NCBI GenBank assembly: GCA_030770535.1 | Contig: JASVEC010000009.1 | Span: forward strand, 1,054,001-1,118,000 | Direction of reading: 5' to 3' | Length of the DNA stretch: 64,000 nt | Source: Batkoa obscura | Taxonomy: Eukaryota > Entomophthoromycota > Entomophthoromycetes > Entomophthorales > Batkoaceae | Shown here: positions 10,481 to 21,494 of the stretch, piece after piece | How the letters are laid out: each line of letters opens with the position of its first letter | How positions within the stretch are numbered: position 1 is the first letter of the stretch | The notes under the pieces: model-generated | Told to the model about the DNA's origin: nothing | The model's database searches: none | The model's input: only the letters and a program-made list of their open reading frames with translations | Made by a program: the position numbers and the translations under genes

Positions 10481-11548
10481 TTAATAACCATTGTAACCGC
10501 CATATCCTTTGTTTTGTCCTTTACCATAGCCATAGCCTCCATATCCATTGCTAGAACCATAACCATTTCTAGAACCATAACCATAGTCTCTAGAGCCTTT
10601 TCTAGAGCCATGACCATAACCTCTGTTTCTTGAGCCATAGCCATACCTTCCATGACCCTTGTTACCATAACTATAGTTTCTGTAACCATTGTTACCATAG
10701 CCATAACCATAGCCCCTATAGTCTCCATTACCATAACCATAATCGTAATAATTAGAGCCATTAGCATTACTATTTGATCCTGAAGAACCAGATGCGTCAG
10801 TGCTTCCGCTAGAACTTGGAGAACCTAAAATACCATCACCTCCTAAGTTACCAGGCATTTGATTTGGATTTGGGCTATCAGAAGCACCTGAAGCGTCAGT
10901 ACCTCCTAAATTGCTTGGGATTTGATTTGAGTCTGGACTACCAGATGCATCTGTATTTTCTGAGTTACCAGGCATTTGATTCAAATCTGGATTATCAGAG
11001 GCTCCTGAAGCGTCAGTACCTCCTAAATTGCTTGGGATTTGATTTGAGTCTGGACTACCAGGTGTATCTGTGTTTCCTGAGTTACCAGGCATTTGGTTTA
11101 AATCTGGGTTCCCTGAAGCCTCTGAAGCATCAGTGCCTGCTAAATTGCTTGAGATTTGATTTGGATCTGGGTTACCAGATACACCTGCACTTCCTAAGTT
11201 ACCAGGCATTTGGTTTGGATCTGGGATGCCAGATGCTCCGGTGTCTCCTAAACTATTTGGAGTTTGATTTGAGTTTGAGACACTTGATTGTCCAGCGCCT
11301 TCAGAGTTGCTTGGGACTTGATTAGGATCTGGGACGTCAAGAGAGCCGTTGCCTTGAAAGCTAGTAGGGTCAATGGCTGGATAATTATAACCATTTCCGT
11401 AGGCATTTCCGTAGTTACTTTGATATGTGGTTTGACTTCCAGTAGGTTGAGCATTTGGAACTGTTCCTTGATTAGAACTGCCTTCTGGTAAATTTAAAGC
11501 TGAAATGATAGCTAAGAAAGGAAGAAGTTCAATGATCATGTTTTTCAT
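10481..11548 (-). CDS. Secreted Gly/Tyr-rich repeat protein, 355 aa
   Basis: Single exon. The N-terminus MKNMIIELLPFLAIISALNL is a likely signal peptide, so the product is exported, probably to the wall or outside. Residues about 75-255 are tandem ~20-residue repeats of the form DPNQMPGNLGxxxxSGx, rich in N, P, G, D and S. From about residue 265 to the end the protein is Gly/Tyr/Arg-rich (GYGYGNNGYRNYSYGNKGHG), like silk- or adhesive-type wall proteins. There are no cysteines to speak of and no GPI-type hydrophobic tail. The two repeat classes are strand-specific in codon choice (GGT/TAT), supporting real coding. Role: structural or adhesive surface protein by composition only. Confidence 0.8.
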   Translation of the reverse strand: MKNMIIELLPFLAIISALNLPEGSSNQGTVPNAQPTGSQTTYQSNYGNAYGNGYNYPAIDPTSFQGNGSLDVPDPNQVPSNSEGAGQSSVSNSNQTPNSLGDTGASGIPDPNQMPGNLGSAGVSGNPDPNQISSNLAGTDASEASGNPDLNQMPGNSGNTDTPGSPDSNQIPSNLGGTDASGASDNPDLNQMPGNSENTDASGSPDSNQIPSNLGGTDASGASDSPNPNQMPGNLGGDGILGSPSSSGSTDASGSSGSNSNANGSNYYDYGYGNGDYRGYGYGYGNNGYRNYSYGNKGHGRYGYGSRNRGYGHGSRKGSRDYGYGSRNGYGSSNGYGGYGYGKGQNKGYGGYNGY

Positions 11549-12610
11549 TTTTAATGTTTGTGAGTTGAATAAAGAGTCTCAAGAGTGTTTTAATTTAACA
11601 CAATACAATAAATAAATTCGATTTATACAATGGATAATGAGTTAATTTAATAATTATAACTCTATTCATTTTGTTCTTTATATACTGTTATTTTGCTACT
11701 CATAAAGTATATTTTATGTTACATTGCATTTTGCACAACTCATCTTTGTAAGCCACTTTCATTCACAGAGTTATTGAATCTACTGTAAGGGCTTTCCTAT
11801 TAGCTAAATTTTCTTAAGGCTATCTTAATAGCTAAAGTCCAATTTCCGGTTGACTTACATTGATATTAAAAGCCTTTTGCTATTTTTAAATTTCTATTAT
11901 GCATCATTTAAAACGCCAAGGTTATCTTTATGCATTATTTAGAAGTTTAATAAAATATGGGGATGTATTTTTTTGTTTAAGAATTTTACTGGCAATCTTT
12001 CCACTGAAATAACGCTTAAAAAATGGAAAATAATGAAGCCAGAAAAAACACCCCTATATGAAGTTAAATAAACTGTTTTGAAGATGGATCATTTTACAGG
12101 CTTTAAATCTCTATTACTAACTAGCTGCTTATTTAAGAAAAACCTCATAATAAAATTTGACAAAATATACGAACAGGTTAAAAATTGGTCATATATAATT
12201 TAACTATAAAAATTATCATTAAATGAATCGTAAAAAAGCTACAATAGCTGTAAAGCCTAGGCTCAATCTTATCCAGCTTTGATTTACAGCTGTTTAATTC
12301 AGTATTCTTCTATTATTTTGTTAAAATGAAACTTTGTTAGCTTTATAAACATGAAAAAAATTAAGGGATTAAAAATTTATATACTCTTAAAACTGCCATA
12401 AAGCTTAGTTTACTTTGAGTTTAAAGATTAGCAATACATTTCAACTAAAATATCATTTAGTATAACGATTATACAAAGCAGCTAATAAATTATCGAATAA
12501 ATATAGTTTTTATTATTTCTTATAAAGTGAAGGGTAAAAAACAGTTGATTTAAAATTTCAAGAGGGTATCAAATACAAAATAATTTACTATTCTTTATAA
12601 TCATTAAGAT
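11549..12610. other. Intergenic with one MITE copy
   Basis: Family A copy 5 lies at 11957-12056. Otherwise AT-rich with no recognised gene or RNA. Confidence 0.6.
11957..12056 (+). mobile_element. MITE family A, copy 5
   Basis: ATGGGGATGT start and ACACCCCTAT end, with TTTAAGAATTTTACTGGC and CTTAAAAAATGG blocks. Confidence 0.85.
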
Positions 12611-13355
12611 TTATAATATTATTCTCCCAGGTGTTAATACACATTGATTATAGCAAGAATTGAAGTCATTAAATATCGAATCGGTGCAGTTATCAACTTC
12701 ATAATCAACACATTCTTCCCCATCAAAAAAGTAGCGTATCCCGTATAACTCTTCTGGTGAGCAATCTTGATATTCGTATGGTAATTTATTACACAAATCA
12801 TTCTTTAAATCAAATATTTTAAGACCGTTTATCTTCCCTTCCTTTTTATCGGCTGTATCCACGATACTTTTAGGGTCTAAATAAAATCATTAGATAGATA
12901 AAGCGATAAACTAAATTTCTAACTTACTTTTTTCTGCATTCGTTTCTTTCTTTCCCTCTTTTTTATTAACTGGCTTTATAACATTACTAAAATCTAAGAG
13001 GATAGTTAAATAAATGATGAAAATAGTTAATTTTTCAACATACTTTTTTCTAGCTTTATCGAATCTTTCTTTTCTTTATTATCTTCCTTTACCTTATTTT
13101 TAGCGGAACTGGATATATCATTTTCGATAGCATTATTATTGTTATTTGTTGCATATGCTAAATTTTTTGGGGAGGTTTGAGTTAAGTTAGAATTTACAAT
13201 GGCATCGTTTACAACGGAAGGAATTTTAGGCGCTTATTATTTAAAAAGGTTACTTAGAACATATATTAAACACCAATGTACAACAACTACTTACTGTTGA
13301 TTTTCGAAGCCAAATAAACTTGTGATAGCAAGGTTGAAAATAGTAGTATTCTCAT
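12611..13355 (-). CDS. Secreted protein with a C-terminal Kunitz/BPTI-like domain (4 exons)
   Basis: Exon 1 starts MRILLFSTLLSQVYLASKIN, a signal peptide. Three introns (GTAAGT, GTATGT, GTAAGT donors; AAG/TAG acceptors, all phase 1) join a Lys/Glu/Asn-rich linker to the last exon, which ends in a six-cysteine domain. Its order is C-x9-C-x16-C-x7-C-x10-C-x3-C, against C-x8-C-x15-C-x7-C-x12-C-x3-C in BPTI. The diagnostic RYFFD lies where BPTI has RYFYN, and the last helix reads FNDFNSCYNQC. The residue after the second Cys (P1 in inhibitors) is Ser. The known family inhibits serine proteases; whether this one does is inference. Linker translation depends on splice choices. It could instead be a convergent Cys-rich secreted effector. 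Confidence 0.7.
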
Positions 13356-13559
13356 TTTGTATATACAATCCTAAAATTTATTGTCCAGCAATTATATAAT
13401 AAAGTGAATGATAAAGAAAACAACTATTAGTTTTTTACTTTTGGTGATCATTTGGATTTGTTAGCGTTTTTATTTTTCGTTGATCAATAAAAAATCTTTA
13501 TTTAAATTATTTCTTTTTACTATTTTTAGTAAATTGAGCTCTTTTTGATTTGACCATTA

Positions 13560-13719
13560 CATCTACTGTAACTCTGTTATGACTTAACTAACTGTTCATT
13601 TAAGAGTAAAACCTTGCTAAAAAAAGCTAAAATATAATGATTAGCCAATAAAAAACTAAAAAAATGAATAGATGGCCCTAAAAATTACAGCAAATAAAAT
13701 CGCAATAGAATTGCAGCAG
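13560..13719 (+). mobile_element. MITE family B, copy 1
   Basis: About 160 bp. Left end CTACTGTAACTCTGTTATGA, right end CGCAATAGAATTGCAGCAG, which are inverted repeats of each other. The interior aligns in reverse with 25435-25592 (both have CAACTAACTGTTCATTTAAG-type and CTAAAAATTAC blocks). No ORF. Confidence 0.8.
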
Positions 13720-14236
13720 TTTTATTTTATTGCCAGATTATCGAATTGGAGTTTTGTTTTGGAAGTCCAATTTAATCCCGAATTTAAATTAGCTTCAAAC
13801 TCAATATGCTTTTTGCCCAGCAATTCTCACCTCGGCAAAGTATTATAGCGTTAATAACTCAGTGTTGTTTAGATTTTGATTTTAAAAATATTTGAAGGTA
13901 GCATGTAATAAATTATTATTTCAAGTTAATCTTCACACATTAGTACCAATACTATGGTATTAAAAACCTTGTTAATGTGTCTACTTTTTTCCAATACCTT
14001 GTTAAGCTTAAAAGCATACTTGCCCACAAGGGCCTTGCGTCTTTTGAAAAAAGTAATTTTCAAGTTGAATTTTTGCTATAGGGTAATTTCTAAAGTAATC
14101 TAAGATTTTGATTAAAAAAACAGCTTACTATTTAAACATGCTACTTTTCTTCATACTAATTATTTTTACAACTACTGCCTATTGTTTTATTAATCATTTA
14201 TTATCTGTCAGTAAACAGGTACTATTTACCAAAATC

Positions 14237-14336
14237 ATGTGTGGATGTTTCTTTTTGTTTAAGAAATTTACTTTTTTTCGCTCAAATAGCACTTGAAAAA
14301 TGAAAAAAGTACTGGAGCCGAAAAAAATACCACCAT
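14237..14336 (+). mobile_element. MITE family A, copy 6 (left half of a head-to-head pair)
   Basis: Shares private variants with the abutting inverted copy: AAGAAATTTACTTTTTT without the ACAATC block, and GCACTTGAAAAATG. Confidence 0.85.
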
Positions 14337-14432
14337 ATGGTGTGATGTTTTTTTGGTTTCATCACTTTTTTCATTTTTCAAGTGCTATTTGAGCGAAAAA
14401 AGTAAATTTCTTAAACAAAAAGAACATCCCAT
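14337..14432 (-). mobile_element. MITE family A, copy 7 (right half of a head-to-head pair)
   Basis: Inverse of copy 6, abutting it at CCATATGG. Together they form a ~196 bp palindrome with about 60 bp of near-identical arm sequence. Confidence 0.85.
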
Positions 14433-14714
14433 ATATTCAATATTTAAATTTGCATTAACCTCAGATACCGTAATATTAAAACTAAAAATCTATCCAATTT
14501 AAATTTCTCATCAAATTGATAAATTATCTTTCATGTTTTATAAAATAAAATAAGTTTTTATTTGAACATTTGACGCAATATATTTTAATATGTATATTTT
14601 AATTTCATTACATGGTGTGAAATATTGCTTTATTTAGCTCTCGGATTGATTATAACGCAACAATCACTTAAGTTGCTGTGTTCTCAAGTTCAAATACAAT
14701 CAATTCAGAGTCCC

Positions 14715-14897
14715 TTATTTTGATTTGCTGCGAGAATTTATAACTTCATATTGCAAGGAATAACGTCCTCTCGTATTAATATCCATATTTATTGGAGTAT
14801 AAAAGAGATTCTTCAATATGATAACTCGAGGCTTTTTAACTGAATTACTCCCTGATATCGTACTATTAATAAAGCCACTAAGTCTTTCTGACAACAT
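14715..14897 (-). CDS. Small basic ORF, 60 aa (uncertain)
   Basis: Minus-strand frame starting MLSERLSGFINSTISGSNSV and ending with several Arg/Lys/Ser. Codons are mixed in GC, unlike the AT-rich surroundings, so it may be real or a relic. There is no family, no signal peptide and no obvious extra exon. Confidence 0.25.
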   Translation of the reverse strand: MLSERLSGFINSTISGSNSVKKPRVIILKNLFYTPINMDINTRGRYSLQYEVINSRSKSK

Positions 14898-15081
14898 CTT
14901 ACGTAGATTTTACAGTAGTATTGTCTATTCTATCTGTTTTACATAGTTCGTAGCTTATTACGTATTATTCTTATTCATTTAAGTCTATCTTAGTTACATA
15001 AACTAAGACCGTTCGACTCAAGGCAAGTTAATCAAGCAAGAACTGTTTTTAACTCCTACCACTGAGTACCAACTTTCACAC

Positions 15082-15181
15082 ATGGGGTTTTTTTTTTACT
15101 TCATCACTTTTTCCATCTTTTAAGCGCTATTTGAGCGGAAAAATTGTTAGTAAAATTCTTAAACACAAAATACATCCCCAT
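15082..15181 (-). mobile_element. MITE family A, copy 8
   Basis: Reverse-oriented copy with an ACTTCATCACTTTTTCC arm, AAGCGCTATTTGAGC core and ACATCCCCAT end. Confidence 0.85.
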
Positions 15182-15269
15182 ATACTATTAATAAGTTGTA
15201 TACTATAAATATATTTTTATTTTAATTTACTAATTTTACTTTTAAAAAATAACTACAAATTAAGAAGAT

Positions 15270-15370
15270 ATGGGAATGTCTTTTTTTGTTTAAGAATTTT
15301 ACCAACAATCTTTCCGCTGAAATAGCACTTAAAAATGAAAAAAATAGTGAAACCAAAAAAACACCCCCAT
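15270..15370 (+). mobile_element. MITE family A, copy 9 (left of a tandem pair)
   Basis: ATGGGAATGT start and ACCCCCAT end. It directly abuts copy 10 in the same orientation. Confidence 0.85.
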
Positions 15371-15473
15371 ATGGGGATGTATTTTTGCGTTTGAGAATTT
15401 TACTAACAAATTTTCCGCCCAAATAGCGCTTAAAAGATGGAAAAAATAATGAAGCCAAAAAAGACATCCCCAT
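15371..15473 (+). mobile_element. MITE family A, copy 10 (right of a tandem pair)
   Basis: Begins ATGGGGATGT right after copy 9 ends; ends GACATCCCCAT. The two differ at several places, so they are separate insertions or an old tandem copy. Confidence 0.85.
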
Positions 15474-16220
15474 ATCATTGTTTTTTAACTGCTATTATAT
15501 TATTGCTTATATTATATAAATGTATCAAATACTATGTATTAAACAATGAATGCCCTTTAAAACAATGTTACTAAAATTTCTAATACTAATATATTGTACA
15601 TCAAAAACATTTTGACTATATTTTATATTGTAATATTCCACCTTGCTTCATATTAATATTTTAATAAATCTACTACTATTACTGAAAAAGTTAATAGATA
15701 TTATTGATTGCAACAATAGAAAATTGATTTTTGACTATAAACAAGTCATTTCCAAGTGAAATCTATTTACTGTCACAGCCTTATACTTCTACCACCATAA
15801 CCTACCCAAAAATGAAGGAATTTATGAAAACACTTGATAGGTTTTTGATAGTTTGTAATGCATACTTTAAGCCTGTTTAGTTATGCTTTCACCATAACTG
15901 ATTTTTTTTATATAGTAAGTATTATAATAGTTTGCTGCTTTGTAAAGAGAATAGTTTGATTGTAAACTAATAGTTAAGTGTAATTTAATTATTCGATTTA
16001 AACTAACTAGAAAATTGAGCACTTTTTTTTTGTATTTTTAGCTAAGAAATGAGTAAAAATAATAGTGGTTGATTTAAGGAATTTAAAAATAAAAATGACA
16101 AAGCTCGAAAATCAAGGAACAAAAAAAGGAAGAATAAGATCCAAGTCACAGGTACTGAATAAAAACTATAAATCAATTGAAATAAAAAAAAATTATATCT
16201 TAATCTAATTATTAAAAAAA

Positions 16221-16800
16221 ATGAAGTTCACTCCAATTTTAAGCTTAGCTTTATTATTTAACAGTATCACTGCTGAAGACAATGCAGCCTCAAAAGTATT
16301 AACTAAGGATAATAAAGACTTAATGAAGAAAGGTTTATGGTACCAACGATTATTTAGCTTTATTAACTTTATTAACTGTTAAATATATAGGTTTGTTAAA
16401 TTATACTCTCCAACTTGCAAATACAGTAAGCGCCTAGGTAAAAACAAAGAACTCAATATATCAATATATCTAAATATCTAACTTCTTTATAGCCCCCCAC
16501 TGGACAAATATCACTGAAAGCTTAGGAGCTTGGGGTAATGACGCCAAATTTAATTTTGCTGAAGTAAATTGCGTTAATGGTAACAGCCTTTGCTCTGACT
16601 TAAAAGCCGATGGGTACCCCACCCTTAATCTGTAATTTTTTCCAGTTCTCTTTTAGTGAGGTATTAACTGAATTTTAATTAGGTTCAAAGATGGTGAATA
16701 CCAAGGCGAATGTTTAACCTATGAAGGTGTCGATGAGTTACTTATTTGTATTAAAGACTACGTTGAGAAATACCAATTAGAAGCTCCTGGACAATTATAA
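16221..16800 (+). CDS. Single-domain thioredoxin-fold PDI-like protein (4 exons), truncated paralogue
   Basis: Four exons give about 140 residues. MKFTPILSLALLFNSITAED is a signal peptide, so the protein is ER-luminal or secreted. One thioredoxin domain follows (GLW-FVKLYSP...APHW...ADGYPTLNLF...YEGVDELL). It ends EAPGQL, at the point where the neighbouring PDI (17250-19748) continues into a linker and second domain. The redox motif is CKYS, against CKHC in the neighbour, so the nucleophilic Cys remains while the resolving Cys is Ser. Introns: 16340-16390, 16438-16492 and 16632-16682, at positions shared with the neighbour. A tandem duplicate that lost its 3' half is the likely origin. It may act as a monothiol isomerase or be non-catalytic. 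Confidence 0.8.
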
Positions 16801-17249
16801 CTTTAATAATAAATGAAGTTAATATGAACTTACTTTTGTTACTATTATATGTACCTTTATTGAATGCGTGTTTTAAAATTTAATAGTAAGCTTAATGGTC
16901 TCAAGCTAATGATAAAAACACCTTTTTAACCTTTTCTATTTCGTTTTTATCCTGTCTTTATTTAATTATACTCCATAATTCAAATATGATATTTTAAAGT
17001 GTAATAAAATTTATTTTAAGTTCTTTTATATTATATTACATTAACAACTACACCTATAAACCTGAACCACGAATCTTCACTATAATGCTAATAAAAATGG
17101 AAAATTAGAGAAGCTTATAGGAACATAAAAAGTTGGAGGCTCGAATCCAAAACACGAATAAAATCAAGCCAAGCAAAAAACAGTAATAAGTAAGAAATTA
17201 AAAAAATATCATCACTATCTTTTTTATATATCAACTATAAATATCAAAG

Positions 17250-19748
17250 ATGAGATTGACTAAAATTTTAAATCTCACAAGTTTAGCACTATTTTTCAAT
17301 AGTGTAACAAGTCAAGACAACCAAGCCTCTAAGGATTTGACCAGCAAAGATGAGCAATTGGTTAAACAAGATTTTTGGTACTAATAATCTATATATTTAT
17401 AAAAGGTCATTAACCTGATTATCTAGGTTTGTTAAATTATATTCCCCTACTTGCAAACATTGTAGAAGATTAGGTAACAGCGAGTGGCTCAATATATTAT
17501 AATACTAATAACAAATATAGCCCCGCATTGGGTAAAATTTACTCAAAGTTTACAAGACTGGGGTAAAACTCAAAACTTTAATTTCGCAGAAGTAAACTGT
17601 CTCAAAGAAGGAAAATTATGCTCTACTCTAAAAGCAGATGGCTATCCTACGATTAATTTGTAAGCTTAATTTAACTTACAATCAAACTATTAAAATAAAA
17701 AACAGATTCAAAGATGGTGTATATCAAAAAGAGTGCTTAACCTACGAAGGAGTTGATCAACTGCTTATTTGTATTGAAGAGTACGTTAAAAAGTACCATT
17801 TGGAATCGCCTAAACAAGGAAATAAAGTAACGACATTGATTGTTAAAAAACTATAATACTAATTTATTTAAAGCCGGAGCCAGCTAGGAATGCTCAACCT
17901 GAGCAACACCATCAAGAGCCCCCTGAGGTTGGAAATCATCAAGGGCCTCCTGAAGTTGGAAATCAACCAGAACCAAAAGTACAAGCACCTGTCAAACAAA
18001 ACATAGTTGCTAAAGTTATACCTAATCCTAGTGGAGTAGTTAAAAAATTAACTACTTTAACTTTCGATGAGGTAAGATATGTAAAGTCATAATAATAATT
18101 GAAATAATAAATATAATAGGAATTGAAAAAAGGGGCATGGTTCATAGTAAGGCTTAAATTAAAAATTAAAAGAATCAAATTAATCAGAATTAAAATAGAA
18201 ATTCTTTGCTCCTTGGTGTGGACATTGTCAAACGGTAAATTAAATATTTCATTTCAATCAACTATTTCTGACTCTTTTTTAGCTTGGTACTTTAATTAAA
18301 ATAAAGTAAAGCTATAAGGATACTAATTTTATAATAGCACCTATCTGGACTAAACTAGCCTCTGATTTACAAGGTACTATTAATATTGGTCAAGTAGACT
18401 GTACTGAAGAGAAAGGTAAATTAGTTTAAGATGATGATGATAATAGATTAATTTGGTTTAGATTTATGTACAAAAAATATTATTCGTGGGTATCCAACTC
18501 TTAGATTGTAAGTTTAATTATACATAGCTTAATAGCATAATAATATTGTTATTTAAGTATTCAAAATGATAAAAAAAAAGATTATTTCGGAGAACGTACT
18601 TTACACGCTCTTAAGACTAGTGCTCTAAAATCAATAGGGTAAAAATTTATATTAAATCCATTTAAGTTTCCTTTTAAATTATTTTTAGACCTAAAAATAA
18701 TATCAATTATGATGAGATCAAAAAACTAATTAAAGGCGAAAGCTATGCCATCATTTACTATAATCCACAAGATAATGACATACCAGTAACTATTATTTGC
18801 TATTATTATTGTTTTATTTACTTATATATTTATTTAGCCTCATATAAATAATATCCTTTATAACTTAGAAGCACAGACGGAAAGTTATCATATTAATAAG
18901 AAATCAGACGATTTGAAAGAATTGAAGATTCAAGATCATCCAGCACTAATTATTGTTAAAGATGGAAGTTATAAACTTTACAACGAAGACATAAACAACA
19001 TTGAAAATTTCAACAAATGGTATGCAAAAGAAAAGAACGCTATTGTAAGAGAATTAGATTTAACCAACTTTGAGCAATATCTTAAAGTTAATAACAATAA
19101 CAATCAAATCGCAATTGTTAAAATTATTCGCGGGGGACCTAATAAGGAAGATAACACCCATTTAGTTAAGGAGAAGAAAAAATTCCGCGATATTGCTTAT
19201 CCTATTTTACGCAGAAGTGATAAGCAAATGTTCTTTGCTATTATTGATGGTGATAAATATGAAAGAGAAGTTAAAAATTACTTGAACCATTATGGGGATG
19301 AGAGCCATGTGGTTATCATTGATTTGAAGGTAGAATTTTATATTTATAGTCAATATTTGTTTATCTAATTTATTATTATTAGGAGAAAAAACTGTATGAT
19401 AAATCTAGTGAAAGCTCTAAAATTGAGCACAAAATGGAAGATATTAAAAAAGCGATTGACGACTATTATTCTAACAAATTAGAGGTAATTAAATTTATGG
19501 AAATAGTTTATAGTCACAATATTGATATACTTTAATTAGGGTCAAGTAATTGATTTTACTCCTAAATACTTTACTTTGGTAATTATATTTATTTTTTTAA
19601 ATTTATTCATTTTGTTTACTATTTTATTTAGTCAAACCTTACTTCCCTTCCATTCCTTACTATTTTAATTCCTGTTATCTTAGTTTGTGCTTTAATCTAT
19701 TTCTTTGTCACTTCCGAAGACAGTGAACAGGATAAAAAAGCAATCTAA
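17250..19748 (+). CDS. Membrane-anchored protein disulfide isomerase (two thioredoxin domains, many introns)
   Basis: Start MRLTKILNLTSLALFFNSVT is a signal peptide. The first thioredoxin domain carries CKHC (FVKLYSPTCKHCRRL) and the cis-Pro motif GYPTINLF. A Pro/Gln-rich linker repeats PPEVGNHQG. The second domain carries CGHC (KFFAPWCGHCQT, then LAPIW) and GYPTLRF. Two inactive thioredoxin-like regions follow, then one membrane span near the C-terminus (FLTILIPVILVCALIYFFV) and a short acidic/basic tail SEDSEQDKKAI. The order resembles yeast Eps1 and animal TMX3, which oxidise or isomerise disulfides in the ER. About ten introns are needed. A 4-nt exon (18283-18286) restores the QT-LA-PIW reading. 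If intron 3 is retained, the first domain ends early and gives a product like the upstream paralogue. No HDEL; retention would be through the membrane tail. Confidence 0.85.
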
Positions 19749-20014
19749 AATAACGCCTTTTATTTTTTAATATTAAAATTATATTAAATTTTATTTTGTT
19801 TTAATTCATCCCAACATATAACAATATTGAATATCGATAACATTGGATAACTAATTTAATTTTTAAAATTCTTTTTTTTTTCACTGTTTACTAAGTTTGC
19901 TTAAATTTCTAATTTAATCCTAGATTTAATTTTCCCAATAAAATCCAGTTGCATGAGTTTTTAGAACTTAACTAAACTAAAATCACATAAAAAAGAACTT
20001 CATTTTTTAATAAG

Positions 20015-21494
20015 ATGGGACGCCCAAAAGGATCAAAGAATAAGACGAGTAAAAAAGCAACTACTGAGGCCAACAAGACACTTGAAACACAATCAAGCGG
20101 TTTGACAGATGATCAAGCACAAATTACTCCAAAGCCTAAAACTAAAAAAAGTACACCCCAAAAAGAGAAAGTAAGTAGTGATTTAAATGATAATAAATTG
20201 GTGGCTGAAAACGAAGTGAATAAACAAGAGAGTAAAGAGGTGCTACAAGAAGAAGGCTTAAAACCCATTATTGAAGAAGAAAAAGTAGTAAAAAAAACAC
20301 CAACTAAGAAAGCCACGAAAAGCAAAGTAAAAGCGGATAGTAAAAGAGAAGGAAGTGACTTGAAAGAAAATGGAAAAGATGAAAGTAAATTGAAAGATGT
20401 GAAAGAAGAACAACCTAAAAAAATAGAGGAAAAGAAAGAGAAAGTAAATGAAAAAGAAGAAAAAACTCCAACCTCTCGTGGCAAAAAAAGAGCAGCCAAA
20501 AAAGAGGCCAAACCAAGCTCAGGCGTATTTGATGATGACCAGATAGAAGACAGTGAAGAAGAAGAGGAAGCTAAGCCTGTAGAAAATAAAGTTAATGAAA
20601 GATTATCAAAATTAGATCAACTACGTAAAAGGATGGTAATAGTTAATAAAAGTTTAAATTTAATAATGTTAATTAGTTTAAATAGAAAGAGTCATCTGAA
20701 GCCAATCGTAAAGAAGTGTTTGCTGAGTTTCAACGCTCAAAAGCGAATCCTAAATTAGATGCTAAGATTGAAAGACAACGTTTAGAAGCTGAAAGGTTAC
20801 AAGCAAGGATGGTAAATTTTTTGAATCACCAAATTAATCAATGGCTAATTCTTTATAATAGGAAGCACAAGATAAAGGGGAAGATTATGAAAGATCAAGA
20901 TATTGGGATTATTCAGCAGAACAAGTAGAAAAATGGGAACAAAAAGAAAGAGAAAAAGAGGAAAGATCGGAGGTTGGATTTACAGGTATATTGGATTTAA
21001 ATATACTATAAAAAATAGTTTTTTATTTTTTGTTTATTAGATCATATGCAAGCAGCAGAAAGAAGATATAAAAGATTGGTTAATAAAATTAAGCCTAACA
21101 TGGCAGCTTACAATTTACAAAAAGATCAAACTTTGCCTATGACCGATATTCAACATCTTGGACAAGTTGCTATCAGCTCTGCTTTAACTAAAGATAATAA
21201 ATCCGTTCAATACCTTCCCATTCATCCTAAACCTAGTACCGATGCGGTTGAACGTTTGGCCACCCACGTTAAGGATGAGTATATTTTTATTTTAAACTTT
21301 ATTAATTTATTTAACTAATGATTTTTAGAATTGCTAAACGTGGTAAATTTTCTAAAATCCGTCCTGTTAAAGAAGATGAAGATGTCACTTATATCAATGA
21401 TCGTAATGCTCACTTCAATCGTAAAATTTCGCGTGCGTATGATAAATATACCAAGGAAATTAAAGAGAACTTTGAGCGTGGAACTGCACTCTAA
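20015..21494 (+). CDS. Pre-mRNA-splicing factor SYF2 (5 exons)
   Basis: SYF2 is a subunit of the NineTeen complex in the active spliceosome. The C-terminal half gives the family signature: NPKLDAKIERQRLEAERL, then YWDYSAEQVEKWE, GFTDHMQAAERRYKRLVN, AVERLATHVKDE and the terminal DVTYINDRNAHFN with ENFERGTAL. Introns at 20636-20685, 20812-20861, 20986-21040 and 21279-21328 restore the frame exactly. The N-terminal ~200 residues are unusual: they begin GRPKGSKNK, an AT-hook-like motif, and continue as a Lys/Glu-rich charged region, so this SYF2 is longer than usual. It sits tail-to-tail with the J-protein gene. Confidence 0.92.

Larger units (their letters stand above)
13356..16220. other. Intergenic rich in mobile elements
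   Basis: Gap of nearly 3 kb. It holds the family B element at 13560-13719 and five family A copies (14237-14432 as a head-to-head pair, 15082-15181, and 15270-15473 as a tandem pair). A short minus-strand ORF at 14715-14897 is listed separately. Confidence 0.65.

Noticed and set aside
17095-17165. Possible tRNA from a GGCTCGAATCC B-box-like motif
   Set aside because: The loop is 8 nt, there is no A box at the right distance, and no acceptor stem pairs.
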